Program-made: the position numbers and the translations under genes | Shown: positions 27,801-39,430 of the stretch, in pieces | Layout of the letters: every line of letters starts with the position of its first letter | Position numbering within the stretch: position 1 is the first letter of the stretch | Assembly: GCF_029227915.1 (NCBI RefSeq) | Contig: NC_079879.1 | Location: forward strand, 4,528,001-4,588,000 | Source of the DNA: Hydractinia symbiolongicarpus | Lineage: Eukaryota > Cnidaria > Hydrozoa > Anthoathecata > Hydractiniidae | Direction: 5' to 3' | DNA: 60,000 nt | Notes under the pieces: model-generated | What the model saw: only the letters and a program-made list of their open reading frames with translations | What the model was told of the DNA's origin: nothing | The model's database searches: none

Positions 27801-28991
27801 AGAGATAATGATGTAAATGCAATTACCTTCTTGTTTTCCAGATATAACTTCTACCTGCGACTCTGTGAAATAAAACTCGGACATTTTTGGAATATTTACT
27901 TTCAAATTATGTAATATTGCGTTTTGTTTGACTTTTGGTAATATTCTCATTCCAGCTGTAGCAAGAATATATATAGGAGTTTCTTGATGTTTCTTGTGTG
28001 GAATATGATGTGCTGCAAACCTCAGAAGTGGAGCCAATGAATGTGAAGCATTGAAAGGATTGTCAGCAAAAGAAGAAATACCTAAAAAGATAGAAAAACA
28101 AATTTAAAATTGGACTCCCTCTATTTAGTACCTGAAGGTTCTGGATGACTGTCCATAACAAAGAAATTTGAGGCTGAGAAAGTATACAGACTAAGATCAA
28201 TATATGAACAGAGAAGAAGATGCTTGGGATAAATATGCATTACAAAACCCATCAAATTACAATTAAGACAAAAATAAAAAATAAAAACTAAACACACACG
28301 CTTAAACGTTTTACATGATTAAAGAAATCGTAAGCGAGTTGAATAATTTTATCTTCACACTTACTGCACTTCAAACATTTTTTGTGAGTCTTTAATTATT
28401 TCATCTTTAACCAGTATTTTCTAGCCTCATTGCACTTCAAACAGAGAAATTTCCTGGAAGTCTTAAGTTAAATTTAAATTTAAAAGGAATTTGAAAGGAA
28501 TTGACAGAATTAGCTTCGAATCAAAGATTTTAGTTTGCAATTTTCTATTTCAATTAAGTAATCTACAAGATACCCAGGTTGTAGTTAATTCACAAAACGA
28601 TCAAATATATCTGGACAAATATACCTGGCTTGATTTTCAGTCTGACTGGATTACCATCAACATCTATCATTTGTTTCATTTTTAAAAGTTCTTCCTTTCC
28701 ACCAGAATGGGGTGGCCAATAATATATATAAACTCTTGAACCACTGCTTCCACAATCAATAACAATTCCATAATGAAATTTCGAGTTATGTGCATTATGT
28801 AAAGCATGTCCATCATATATATGCTCAGTGTGTTTATAACTTGGTTTTTGATTTGTAATATACAATACGAAAAGTAAAAATATGAATAAAAAAATAAATA
28901 TAACTAATGATACATGTTTGGAAAATATCCTTTTGAATTTATTTATAGTCTTTGCAGTGTTGTCATTTTTTAAATACCGTCCTCCACCCAT
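24899..28991 (-). CDS. ENTPD4/7-like: Ectonucleoside triphosphate diphosphohydrolase, ENTPD4/7 type (8 exons)
   Basis: Exons in transcript order: 28625-28991, 27827-28081, 27220-27389, 26736-26902, 26292-26598, 25962-26044, 25314-25475, 24899-25151. All have GT-AG borders and matching phases, giving 587 aa (human ENTPD4/7 are about 600-616). GDA1/CD39-family enzymes hydrolyse nucleoside tri/diphosphates; this subgroup acts in the Golgi or endolysosomal lumen. Visible apyrase conserved regions are DCGSSGSR (79-86), ATAGMR (163-168), SGKQEG..W (about 203-212), GTIEIGGASLQ (246-256) and GFSEFWY (394-400). A membrane anchor near each end (about 27-46 and 530-549) fits the two-anchor topology. The start is the first ATG of the exon; a splice acceptor at 29041 leaves a 49-nt leader. 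Intron 6 carries a 53-bp tandem repeat. The gene appears intact. ENTPD4 versus ENTPD7 cannot be decided, since the split is probably vertebrate-specific. Confidence 0.95.
25608..25766. repeat. Three tandem copies of a 53-bp unit in an ENTPD intron
   Basis: The unit begins aatcttgttcgaaaaatagc and ends agtgtgaatttt. Copies 1 and 2 are identical; copy 3 has about four substitutions. It sits in intron 6 of the NTPDase gene and has no coding effect. Confidence 0.9.
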
Positions 28992-29040
28992 GATGGTTAC
29001 AAATCGTTGGCAACATACATTTGGTGGTGTAATAGTTATT

Positions 29041-29900
29041 CTAGAATAAGAAATTTATAAGAAGTTAAGTAAGAAAAATTTTTTTGCAAATTCTCATGGA
29101 TCTGTATAATAATAAGTGTGTCTGTGTGGCTGTGACAGGCAAAGTTGATATCGTTTTTCCCTTTGTTGACAAAAAACTTATGCCTGATTTGGTAATCTAT
29201 CTGACGTTATGGCGCGACGTCAATAACACTACTTTAACGTCAATATTAATGACAGACAGCATACGCCAGGTCGGGTTGTTTTGATTCTGTCAAGGCTCAA
29301 TTTACTACCCAAGCAGAAAGTGGTATAAGAAACAAGGCCTGTGCGTCTGATGAAGCCCTTGTTTCTTAGGTCATCCTTTTACTCACACAACATATTTTCT
29401 CTACAAACAATACTTTGAATGCTCCACTGGAGAGTAGGGACACCCAATCAAATAACTATTTATGCAATTTAAAAAAAAAAATAACTATAAAATTAAAAAA
29501 GGTTGGGACAGAAACTGCCCCTAAGTGGCTATAAAAACTGAATGCCTGCAATTACCACTGTGGAAAACAAAGAAATAGAATCTTAAAAGATCATTAGAAA
29601 CGAAATGCAGACTCTTGTGTAAGTGGTGAGAAATGAGGCCACTGTTCCAATGAAAAACAAAGAAATTTAATGATTGAATAACCATTGAAATAAAAGCAAA
29701 CCCCTGCGAAAGCAGTCAGTTAGAACCAACTAAATATTTGTGAAAAAAATCTGAGATAAGTAGAGTTTATATACTGCTGCACTTTTTGTTTTTGAGATAT
29801 ATTTCCGGTATTTCAGCAATGGAAAATTTTACAAAAATTAAAATGGTAGACTTATACAACTCGCCTTCCGTAACTCCCCAACTTACTGAATTTGTAACTC
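29041..29900. other. Upstream region of ENTPD, no gene seen
   Basis: The minus-strand acceptor (ttcttattctag, at 29041) marks either the 3' end of a 5'-UTR intron or a spliced-leader acceptor. No upstream non-coding exon, core promoter or other gene could be identified with confidence. Confidence 0.4.
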
Positions 29901-29904
29901 CCTG

Positions 29905-30256
29905 ATTACTGGTACAAAAAAGTTAAATATCTCGGGGTAACATTTGATCAAAAAATGCAATGGGAAAAGCACATTAATGACATAAATAAAAAAATACAAA
30001 TTAAATATTATAAATTTAGAACCATTGCATCTTGTTTAACACTTCACACAAAAAACCTTTTAATTAATGCACTTGTCATGCCATATTTCAACTACTGCTC
30101 CTTGGCATGAGCTTGTGCCACCCAAGGTAGATTGGGAAAACTAGAAAAACAAATCAAATGTGGTCATATTTACTTGGGAAAGGAAAGAAATATTCACTGA
30201 ATATAATTTACCCATCAAAAATATGTTTTTTCACGTCCTGAAGACCCTGCAAAAAT
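29905..30256 (+). pseudogene. LINE reverse transcriptase fragment
   Basis: Conceptual translation from about 29920 gives the C-terminal part of a non-LTR reverse transcriptase, opening with YLGVTFDQKMQWEKHI, the 'YLGV..d..l.W..Hi' block after the palm motifs. It then runs through a helical segment containing MPYFNYCSLA. A stop replaces a conserved tryptophan-type position at about 30108, and the frame shifts near 30190 before continuing (EYNLPIKNMF). Both ends are truncated, so this is a dead insertion fragment. Family: Jockey/CR1-like by motif, clade not determined. Confidence 0.75.
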
Positions 30257-30575
30257 GAGTTGGTCGTTCGGCATATTTTTCTCAGGATTTTTATATCGGA
30301 GCAAGTAAATTCGTTCCCAGGGCCAAAAAACATTATAGCAGCACTCAACATTGTTTGCAGACCATGTCATCACACTATTGATGTCGATCACATAAAATTA
30401 TCCTAATTACTAAAACATGGCAGCATGAAATTGCCACACCAGTGAATTCTTGTGAGACGAATTTTCATTTTTTTCTGTAAACAATGACTCTATATATATA
30501 GCTAAGTAAATCCTAAATATACATTCATGAAAAACATGAAATCATTCATGCTATTTAAGAGTTAGGGTAACCCAA

Positions 30576-31049
30576 ACTTTGTGAAGAGGGTGCCGATAAG
30601 CCGCAAACGCCCGCATATATATGGGCGCCTTTCGAATAAAATTGGCGTTTGCCCCCCGAAATCGCCCGCACTTTCCTGAAATCACCCGGAACATTCCCGA
30701 AATGCAATTCCTTGTAACAAACCATGCGGACGATATTTGGGAAGAAGGCGCTTGAAGAGAAAGGAGTTAATATAGTTTATATATAAGTTATTTATAAAGT
30801 AAACTTTATCAAAAACCATCAAAAAAAGTTCTTTTAAGAACTTCACTACCACATAGTAAGTTTCTTTTAATTTTTATAGTTTTTTTGAATCACATTAGTG
30901 TCTTGTTTGTTTTTTTTTTGGGCATTATTCGGGCCTATGCGGGTTTTTTCAGGCGAATCCTTATATTTTTTTCAAAACGCCGAACTCACCCGAAAATGCC
31001 CGTATTTTTTACGGCATATGCGGCTTATCGGCACCCTCGTACTTTGTGA
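30576..31049. mobile_element. 456-bp non-autonomous DNA transposon with 9-bp target duplication (MULE-like)
   Basis: The element spans 30585-31040. Its ends are inverted repeats sharing GAGGGTGCCGATAAGCCGCA. The 9-bp ACTTTGTGA is repeated exactly on both flanks (30576-30584 and 31041-31049) and is a clean target-site duplication. Sub-terminal regions carry further related inverted motifs (gggcg../..cccg). It has no transposase. A 9-bp duplication with long TIRs is typical of Mutator-like elements; the assignment rests on this alone. Confidence 0.8.
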
Positions 31050-31108
31050 CCTTATATATATTGCGTTTGGATCAAAAAAAAAATTTTTTTGTTTTTTTCC
31101 CAACTTAC

Positions 31109-31599
31109 CGAACTCAGGTTTTTACTACCAAAAGTGAGTCCGTCGGGGGAGGACGCAAACATAAACATATTTTCGATAGTGGCCTAACCTTTGTGGCAAA
31201 GAAACAGACTAAATAGGACCTCACTACACCTAGCTCCCCATCCTTTTGCCTGCCATGCAAATGTTAAAGCTGAAAGGGCTTACTGAGGAAAATGTAAAGA
31301 TTTAAATAGTTTTATTAATTTTGTCATACCAAATTATTCCACATTCCATAACCTGAACCGAACTCAGGTTTTTACTACCAAAAGTGAGTCCGTCGGGGGA
31401 GGACGCAAACATAAACATATTTTCGATAGTGGCCTAGCTACCTTTGTGGCAAAGAAACAGACTAAATAGGACCTCACTACACCTAGCTCCCCCATCCTTT
31501 TGCCTGCCATGCAAATGTTAAAGCTGAAAGGGCTTACTGAGGAAAATGTAAAGATTTAAATAGTTTTATTAATTTTGTCATACCAAATTATTCCACAGT
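31109..31599 (+). repeat. Two tandem copies of a 250-bp segment
   Basis: Copy 1 (31109-31344) and copy 2 (31359-31598) both start ccgaactcaggtttttacta and end aaattattccaca. They differ by a 3-base and a 1-base indel and almost nothing else. A 14-bp spacer (ttccataacctgaa) separates them. The near identity indicates a recent duplication, or a tandem of a dispersed repeat, directly downstream of the 456-bp transposon. Confidence 0.9.
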
Positions 31600-34145
31600 G
31601 CTTTTATAAATTGAGTTTCTCTTACTGGCAACTTAGCTATATTTGACCAGCAGAGGAAGTGTTATAAGAATGTGTGTTCGCTGTCACTCTCATTACTAAA
31701 TTTTTTTTTAAATAAATGTGGTTTTTGAATGGTTACACGTCCCTTGTATGACATGAAATTACAAATGTTCTTAGTTTCAAAATATATAAAATATATAGCT
31801 ATAGTGTAGCAGGTAACTTGCTCTATTTGACGGATTTAGGACCACCTGTTAGAAAAATTGGAATATACTTTATAATAATTATAAATACTTACTTCCCAAC
31901 CATGGAGAGATTGGTAGGCAAAGGCAGCGGAAGAAAATTTTTTGATTTTCAGGAAGAAAATTGCGACGCCATTTTTAGAATAAATGTTTACGTCGGTTAT
32001 GCCGGTTTCCGATTATCGTGTTCTGAACGCCCTCTTGATTCTCTTTAGAAATGCCTTCTTGATTATACGCCCTAGCTTTATTTTCAAAGGATATTTTCAT
32101 TCAATAAAAAAATCTAGAAAAGCGGAAAACATGCAGAAAATCAGGAAACGATTGAAAGCCAAGAATATGTTAAATATGTTTAACATATGAATATGTTAAA
32201 TTTGTAAAATATTTTAGGGGATGTAGAATTTGACTCTATTAAAACCCCAACATTTGATGTGTTCTATAAAGAAATGACCACACAAATCAACTGCAGCAAA
32301 AATGTCTCACTGCAATTGAATATTACGATCAAACGCTTATAAAATTAGAGAATCCTGTTCTAATAATCATATGGTCTTCCAAATTTCCTATCTTGTATAA
32401 TTTTTGTTGATAAATTCAAGTATGCCACAACCTCGTTCCCAGCGCTTGTTGTCTTCTTCTATAACCGGGACAGCGGATGATGTTCGTATCGCCGTCGTCC
32501 GAAGTGAAAAAGATACAATATGTCCGGAGGACGAGGTTGAATATGCTAGCCATGTAATACAAATACAGTTATATTAAAAAAAACTACCTATTTATTAATT
32601 ATTAAAACAATTAATTTTTGGCAGCTAAAACTATGAAAAAGTACAGCGCTGCTGAGAAGTAAATGATCCTTTGGACGTTATTAAACTTTTCGCCGTTATC
32701 GCAAAAATTAATCTTTGCGAAAAAAAAAATGAACACCTTTTGTCACCATTTCACTATTTGTAAAGTTTGTAAAAGTTTTAAAAATAGGAAGTAATTGAGC
32801 AGTTATTTTGGAGGCTTTTTTGATATTTATCGCACTATTACTATATATCGAAATACTGGTTTTCTTTCTGCAAATCTTAAAACGTAATTTTTACTTTCTA
32901 TAATCGCACTTCACAAAAAATGGACGTGGTACTCGTTCGATAAAAAAGTCTTAGCAGAAATGAATCTTGTTAAAGAGCTAGTGACACAACAAATATTGTT
33001 CTTCCAGGGGGGTAGTTACAAGGAGGTATTGAGTTTTTTAACCTTCTGAATTTGGTAAAAACGCATGCTCTGTACAAGTTTCTTCTTCCTATATAACCAT
33101 GACTGGCAAAAATTAGATGGCAACGGTCCTGTGGGGTGCAGTACTGTTGCACGAAATACCACTACAGTTAGACATTCCACAGTTAAGTTCTAAACGTGTA
33201 TGTCTCATTGTAAAGCCAGCTTTAACATTTGGGCCGTCCCTAATGTATTTGGAGGCGGTCAAAACAAAGCAGTGTGGTTAAACGCATTTTAACCAGAGTA
33301 ACTGATATTACATTTTTTATTTTAAAATATGCGAGAACTTCAAACTAGTGTTGTTTTGCGTAAAAAATGACGTATACAAATAGAAGTTAGCGTGTGTATA
33401 AAATTTCATTAACATATTATATCTTACTAGCATATACAATATTATAATACTATGGTAAAAACATGGTAAAAGCGTGGTAGCCTTAAGTCATAAATAGATT
33501 TGTAATCGCATGCTTGTCTATCGTCTGAGTGTTCCTAAAACATCTGAAACTATATGAACCTGTAAGAGATACTGTTACTAACACCGCTTCACTTCTTCTT
33601 TCAAAGTAGAGAGTAGGAAGAATAAAATCCATCTTTCTCGCGATTGCGCGAGTTTTTCAATATATTCTTTGCAAAATTTAAAGCTCTTATAAAAACGCGA
33701 AATTATTTCCACAAAATTCTAAAATCAACCACAAGCCGAAAATTTTTAATTCGATAAATCCCATCGGAAAAAGGATATCTCCCTTTGACTTCATTCGAAA
33801 TTTATTGGGCGTTGAGGTTAAACCTTAGAGTACACATTTAACGAAACTTTTATTGTCTGCTTGATAAACTTTTGATGGTTCGTTCAGTGCTGTTACTAAG
33901 CTTATTTTTAAAAAACTTAACAAAATTACATTACACACAAACCATTTTGAAGTTCCAAAGGCTGAAACTACAGAACAATAAATTAAATATAAAATATGTA
34001 TATTTGACCACACAAAATGTTTATATTCGACCATATTCAAAATGTCGTTTAATAGGTTCTTTATATAAGCTATCCCATACCACAACGCTCAAATAAACTG
34101 CCCGTACGCATACACTCCTCAATTGTGCACAAAATCAAAGGCTGT
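31600..34145. other. Intergenic region with one possible short inverted-repeat element
   Basis: At about 32428-32546 a short segment is bounded by CAACCTCGT and ACGAGGTTG (9-bp inverted ends); the same ACGAGGTTG word occurs at 39985. The rest is AT-rich with small unsupported ORFs. Confidence 0.4.
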
Positions 34146-36634
34146 TCACGATTCCAGTTTGTTTCTTAGCTTATGTTTCTCTTCTAAAACATACATAACA
34201 TGCTGATAGGCGCATCCTTTACGTATTATTAGAAATTCTCCTGGAGAGCTAAGATCGACAACTGTTGATCCAAGGCGAGACTCCTCTGTGTTACCTATGG
34301 TACCTGCATCGACAATGAGATCAAGCTGAGGCCATATTTCTTTGAATTCCTACATAAAACATAGAACTGAGTAAGAAATTTGTCACTGTATGTACATTAA
34401 AAAACGGTATGTTAGAAAACATAAATGAACATACCTCGATTTTCAATGCACTCATTGCTGATGATATATTCGCACTTGTAAGAGCAAGCGGTTGCTTACA
34501 TGCCTGAGCTAACTGTTGAATAAACGCACATCTTGGTATACGAATGCCAATAGAATCTGTTGCAGAATTCAAGTTAGGGTTTAGTTCAGCAGATCTTTTG
34601 AAAATGAGGGTGACAGCTCCAGGTAGCAAGTCGTGAAGCACTTCATCAGAGACGGTTACTTTCCCCCATCTAAAAATGTAACAACAGTGTAAGTGCTGAA
34701 TTTTGGCTGATCACACTTTTGTCAACAGCTCAGGAATAATTGCAGAGATTTCAAGACAACATAAATTTTAATATTTGACATTAACATAAAAACATAAAAT
34801 TATGTCAAATAAAATAGCCAACACATATTCCATGAAGAACTACATTAATAACAGGTAAATACTACAACATTGCATAAAAACTGGCTTTAGAACTAGTTCC
34901 ATAGGATATAGCTTAACAATGACTCTAATCAGAATAAGGTCAGTTTGGTTAGTAAACAATGCTAATTATAAGAAAATGAACTGTGAGAGGTGCTTAATGA
35001 GATATCGTAGGACTGCAAAAAGGTAGTGTACATATATCTTTCAAGGTTCAATATTAATTCCTTTTTTTATTTATGATACCATATATAGAATCGGTAAAAC
35101 AATTTTTGATAGCGTTCGCCACTGTCTTTATAAAGTAATATCGGACTTTTAACGAAACTTTTTTGAGAAAACAAAAGTATTTTCATAAACAGATTTGAAG
35201 ATTTGTGGACATTTTCACATCTTCTACAACAATACAAAATAATTGAGGAAATTTTAAAGGTAAAGCAAATTATTAGTGTACAATACCTAGGTAGCATTTT
35301 TATGCATTAGGAAAATAAAAACATGGCACAAAACATATAGTTTTAAAAATTTTACTTTTATGGGAAATTTGAGAGAACTTTTAGCAAGCCTTGTTTGGAT
35401 CACGAGACATATGAGAATGTGCACAAAATAAAAATAAAAAAATTCTTCTCAAGCAAGCGCTATTAAAACAATTAAAAATCCAAAAATCTATAACGATGTT
35501 TTGGACAGCTCGTCTTTAATAATTTGCTGTATTTACAAAAACATCTTAACATACCTTTTAACTTCTTCAATGTTACCAACACATATCGCAATTGCTTTTT
35601 CTCTGTGCCTTTTCTTGATTTCATACAATTTATCAACAGCTGATGTAGATTGTGAATATGCTGCAATTCCATATATCGTATCTGTTGGCACAGCAACAAC
35701 TGCACCAATGTTGAGAGAATGTAGAGCTTTACGAATTATTTCATTGAACTCATTAGAGCAAGATTCTGTAAATACAAATTATGACGTAACAAAAATCATT
35801 CTTTTCCATAATTTATGGCGAAATTCCAGAAAATATTTAATCTTTTCCCTTTGTACCAGCAAACACGTTCACACAAGGTTTAGTTAGAAATGTGCAAGGA
35901 ATAGAATAGTTTGTAAAAGGGTGTTCAGATAATTTAGAAATGTCAGCCTTTTGCTAGGTATTTTAGTAAGTTTCATCATCATCATTCTCCGCTCAACATC
36001 CGTTTTCCATGCTAGACAGGGTATAATTAATGCTCATCTTCTAATCTGATCTAGACTGTGTTAGATCTAAACTTAAATTCCTCTGCATCAAGTCTGTCCT
36101 TTTTACCTCCTGCCAAGTCCTTCTCAGTCTATACCTCTGGGTTTTGCCCCAGGAACCATTAAGTCTCCAGACTTTTTTACCCAAGTATCCTCCTCCATTC
36201 TTTCCAAGTGTCCAAACCAACTAAATCTTCTTATCTGGATTTAACACCTTTAATGCTATGGATACCTAGCCTGCTTCTTAGCTCATCTGAACTCTTTCTG
36301 TCTCTTGGACTTGCATCACACATCCACCTAACTACTCTCATATCATCTCTTACTAAGTGGTCAAGATCTTCATGGTTCACTGCCCATGTCTCACTACCAC
36401 ATAACATAACACTTTTTACACAAGCCTCGCGCAACCTACCTTTCACCTCAATTGACAAAACTCTGCTAGTCAAGAAAGGAAGCAACTCTTTGAAATTTTT
36501 TTGCACATTTTAAAACAAAGGTGGTGTGCAGATTCATTTTCTAACATTTCACTTCATAATTAACATGATAAATAATATATAAAAAGAATATCCTATGAAT
36601 TACCTTTATCTTTGGGAAGAGTTTGGATGCTCAT
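34146..36634 (-). CDS. YRDC: Threonylcarbamoyl-AMP synthase, YrdC/Sua5 family (4 exons)
   Basis: Exons in transcript order: 36604-36634, 35555-35765, 34435-34669, 34146-34349. Phases agree at every GT-AG junction and give 226 aa. The enzyme makes threonylcarbamoyl-AMP from threonine, bicarbonate and ATP, the first step of t6A tRNA modification. Family signatures: PTDTIYGIAA (about 37-46), the basic KKRHREKA block (61-68), LLPGAVTL (about 94-101), TSAN (145-148) and LGSTVVDLS (185-193). Human YRDC is 279 aa with an N-terminal targeting extension. Here only about 20 residues precede the domain, suggesting a cytosolic form unless an upstream exon is missed. A splice acceptor lies about 11 nt before the ATG. 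Intron 1 holds a LINE 3' fragment. Confidence 0.95.
35972..36508 (-). pseudogene. 5'-truncated LINE (RT C-terminus and 3' end) inside YRDC intron 1
   Basis: The minus strand encodes a C-terminal RT segment (residue blocks GRLREACVKSVMLCGSETWA and VVRWMCDASPRDR). A 3' region follows, ending in a short (TGA)n tail at 35972-35986. It is closely related to the copy at 51337-52043, but truncated at its 5' end near 36508 and with a frameshift after the 'GIHSIKG' block. Insertion is in the same orientation as the host gene, within an intron, so the YRDC reading frame is unaffected. Confidence 0.8.
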
Positions 36635-36639
36635 GGTAA

Positions 36640-37677
36640 CCAACTCTATATATAAAGCATGTGTATATATTTCCTTAATACAAACAAACAATCTGAATTA
36701 ATACAATAGTCACTGTTAAACAAATTGAAACTAACCCATCACCCTATTTCACAGTGAGAAAATTATATTTTCAAAAAATTTGGCACAGTGTCTGAAAAAC
36801 CTGGACCCTGATATGGGATTATATATATATCAGGAGACAGTTTTGAGTTTAGGTAATTGTATCCATATTTTGTTATTGCTGTGTGCTGTAAAGGAAAATG
36901 ACAAATTATGTATAGTCTATGTATAGTCTAATCAGGCTATGACAAAATTTAGGTTAAAAAATTTGTAATGTATATATATACTGCAAAATAAAATTAAAAA
37001 AACGCATAAAATTTAGGAACAAAATAAGGACAATTTCAAGATAAATGTAAGAAAAAGAAGAACAGCTAAATCTCTTGCTTCTTGAAAAAAAAGTGTGGAC
37101 TAGCCCAATTTATGTGTCTACTTAGCAAAAAGTCAGAAATGAAAAGTAGGAAAAGAATTGTTTTGTTTTTAAACAAGAAAAAAATACTTATTGGTTAGTT
37201 CATGTTCAGTTTTGAGTTCAAGCTGCTAGGTTCCAGTTGATTCTGTTGAGGCTGTTCTGCCCAGATTGCGAAAACGGCCTGTTTATAACCAGGACAGCCT
37301 GATTATGTACGCATGGTCAGATTATGTTTTTTTTGCACTGGTTATGTCGTGGTGACCGGATTATAAACGCTGATATAATGGCTGGTCAGGCAGGCTGTAA
37401 TTGCCATTTTCTTCGTACTTTTGTGAATTAAACATTCTCTGGAAGATAGAACACCCCTAAAAACTAGACATGGCGAAAGAAAAAATTCTTACGTAATTCT
37501 TAGTATAAACTACTCTTGTAGTAGATGGCCCTGTAACTATCTGGCTTTAGCTAATAGCTAGCTGCATAGTGCACAAGCGGGTGCTGCACGGCCTTGTCAG
37601 CTTTAAGAAGGGACAACATTTGATCCCTTCTTTTGGCTAAGAACAATCCATCAATTTAGGGGCTCTTTCTTTTGCAC
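36640..37677. other. Intergenic between YRDC and a candidate secreted-protein exon
   Basis: Mostly AT-rich. A palindrome-rich stretch at 37250-37400 begins GTTCTGCCCAGATTG, resembling the terminus of the TIR element at 38194-38900. No gene is supported. Confidence 0.4.
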
Positions 37678-37757
37678 ATGAGATCCGCTCTGTTGTGTGT
37701 GTTTTTTGTTGTTTTTTTGTCACTTGGAGCAGTTGGAGACACAGATTTGAATCTCAG
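37678..37757 (+). CDS. Candidate first exon encoding a signal peptide
   Basis: An ATG opens 26 codons that read as a textbook secretory signal: Met-Arg, a hydrophobic core (ALLCVFFVVFLSLGA) and a small-residue cleavage site (AVG|D). The frame runs straight into a strong splice donor (CTCAG|GTATGA), ending in phase 2. Neither signal is decisive alone; together they suggest a real exon. The next exon was not identified. The acceptor at 40877 before the 485-aa gene would be phase-compatible, which would put a second hydrophobic segment after this one. The exon may alternatively belong to a gene whose other exons have decayed. Confidence 0.4.
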
Positions 37758-38193
37758 GTATGAAAGAAATAGCCCTTTAGGGCGGACCTAAAAGAAAACT
37801 CCATGCCTCCAAATTAAACAAGCTTGTCGAAAATCGAGTTCATTAATGCTTGGCAATTTAGCTAGCAAGCTAGCTGCAGTTGGGAAATAAAAGAATTTCA
37901 CATGGTAAAACTATCGCTAGCTAGATATTATTAATGGGACTCTGAATAAGTGATGATGTAATATTGCAATATTCTTTTCTTTTCTTTTTCATGCAAACTT
38001 TCCGTTCTACTTTGTTTACTAATTAGAATTAATAAACACAGGGTGGTTACAAGTCATTTTACCATGTATCTTCAATATTACGCTGCGTTAGAGACACCTA
38101 TGTATAACCTTGACTAACGCTATTGCTTGTGTTGGACAGCTAGGACTTCATTTAGTTATTATACAACTCTGTAATTAAATTCCTTTGCACCTG

Positions 38194-38900
38194 GTAATGT
38201 TCTGCCCAATCTTGGCCAGGCCAATCTTCTGACAGTGACAAATGGGTAGCCAGTCTTAAGACTGGACTGCCCAATCTATAGACATACATGTCCAATCTTA
38301 GAACAATTGTGGAAAACAAAGAGAATTTTAGACTGCACCTCTTAAAAGGAACTTTGAATTGAAACTTTTCTCGGCAAATCAAAAGGCGAAAAAATTATAC
38401 CATTTATGTGTATAAAAAAATTGAAGCTATTTAACCATAGCTATATGGCTGACTATTGCTATAGCTAGCTAAACTTTTCATTCAAAATGAAGTTAACAGC
38501 TAACGATTTATCTGATTCTTTATATATAGCTAAACCTTTTTTTAAAAAAAATTGGTCATTACGAGCTGTATATAAATGCCAAATGTATAGTACGTGCTAG
38601 CTACAATTTTTACTATGCCCAAAAACTGGCCTGGTCAACTCAACAGTTTTTTGTTGTTCGTTTTTTGTTTATCATATACCACAAATATGATGTTTTAATG
38701 TGCCTGAGAATGGTTGTTGGGTCTTGCAAACAACAGAGCTTGTGTGGCACATCCCTTTTTTAAAATTTAAAAGGCGTCTAAAGATGGGCCTAACATGGTC
38801 TCCTGCCCAATCTTGTGACGCCTTGCCCAGTCTTAAGACTGTGCATTTTTATGTCCAAAGATTGGGCAGTGTCCTAAGATTGGGCAGAACAGTAATACAA
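38194..38900. mobile_element. About 700-bp non-autonomous TIR element
   Basis: The ends are inverted repeats with the core GTTCTGCCCAATCTT (38199-38213 and, reversed, about 38875-38891). Just inside, both sides have further CCAATCTT/AAGATTGG copies and a CAGTCTTAAGACTG palindrome (about 38250 and 38830). TAAT flanks both ends and may be the target duplication. The only ORFs are repeat by-products. Confidence 0.6.
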
Positions 38901-39040
38901 CGAACAAAACCTCACACGAAACTTTCTAAATAGAGGACAGTCGTTTAGCTGACAATGTAATCAGCGAACAATTTTATTTACACGAAATGAACTTCTCCCT
39001 AAATTTCTGTCTATTCTAGTTAGCGGACGGAGTGTAAAAG

Positions 39041-39085
39041 ACAAACAAACAAACAAGCAAACAAACAAACAAACAAACAAACAAA
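39041..39085. repeat. (AAAC)n microsatellite
   Basis: About eleven AAAC units with one G interruption. Confidence 0.9.
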
Positions 39086-39189
39086 AAGACGTTACTTAAT
39101 TGTAAGCACTTCTTTTTCACATCATTGTTTATTTCGAGTTATGGTCCTACAGCCTTCTTCACCCACTTGTTTTCTTTCTCTGTAGTCCT

Positions 39190-39430
39190 CGGAGCATGTA
39201 TGTAACAGAAATTTTCAGTTCTGATCCTGCCCCTCTGTTTTTTCAATGACACTGCAGCGGTCTGTGGAATTGGGGAGTTGTAAGAACTTACAAACTACCT
39301 TAGAGAAATTAAGTAGCAAATGTCCAACCACTTTTTCATTTACGAGGTCATAGCGATAAACTGCTACTGCAAACCCATCATGTACATTTTCTTTCTCGCG
39401 CACTGTCCAAACAGTCTTCGCCAATTAGAG
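39190..39430 (-). pseudogene. Fragment of a transposon-associated ORF (HIRAN-like block)
   Basis: The minus-strand frame 39215-39424 contains VWTVREKENVHDGFAVAVYR followed by KVVGHLL.NFSKVVCKFL. This resembles the 'E.eN.hD.fAVaV....vVGH.p..iS....fl' pattern of HIRAN-related ORFs repeated in cnidarian genomes. The later conserved part is not recognisable, so it looks like a decayed copy. Assignment by pattern only. Confidence 0.4.

Noticed and set aside
30898-31137. 79-codon plus-strand ORF
   Set aside because: It crosses the TIR, target duplication and the start of the tandem duplication, so it is a chance frame.
35501-35887. 128-codon plus-strand ORF
   Set aside because: It is antisense to YRDC exon 2, whose family motifs and splice sites are clear.
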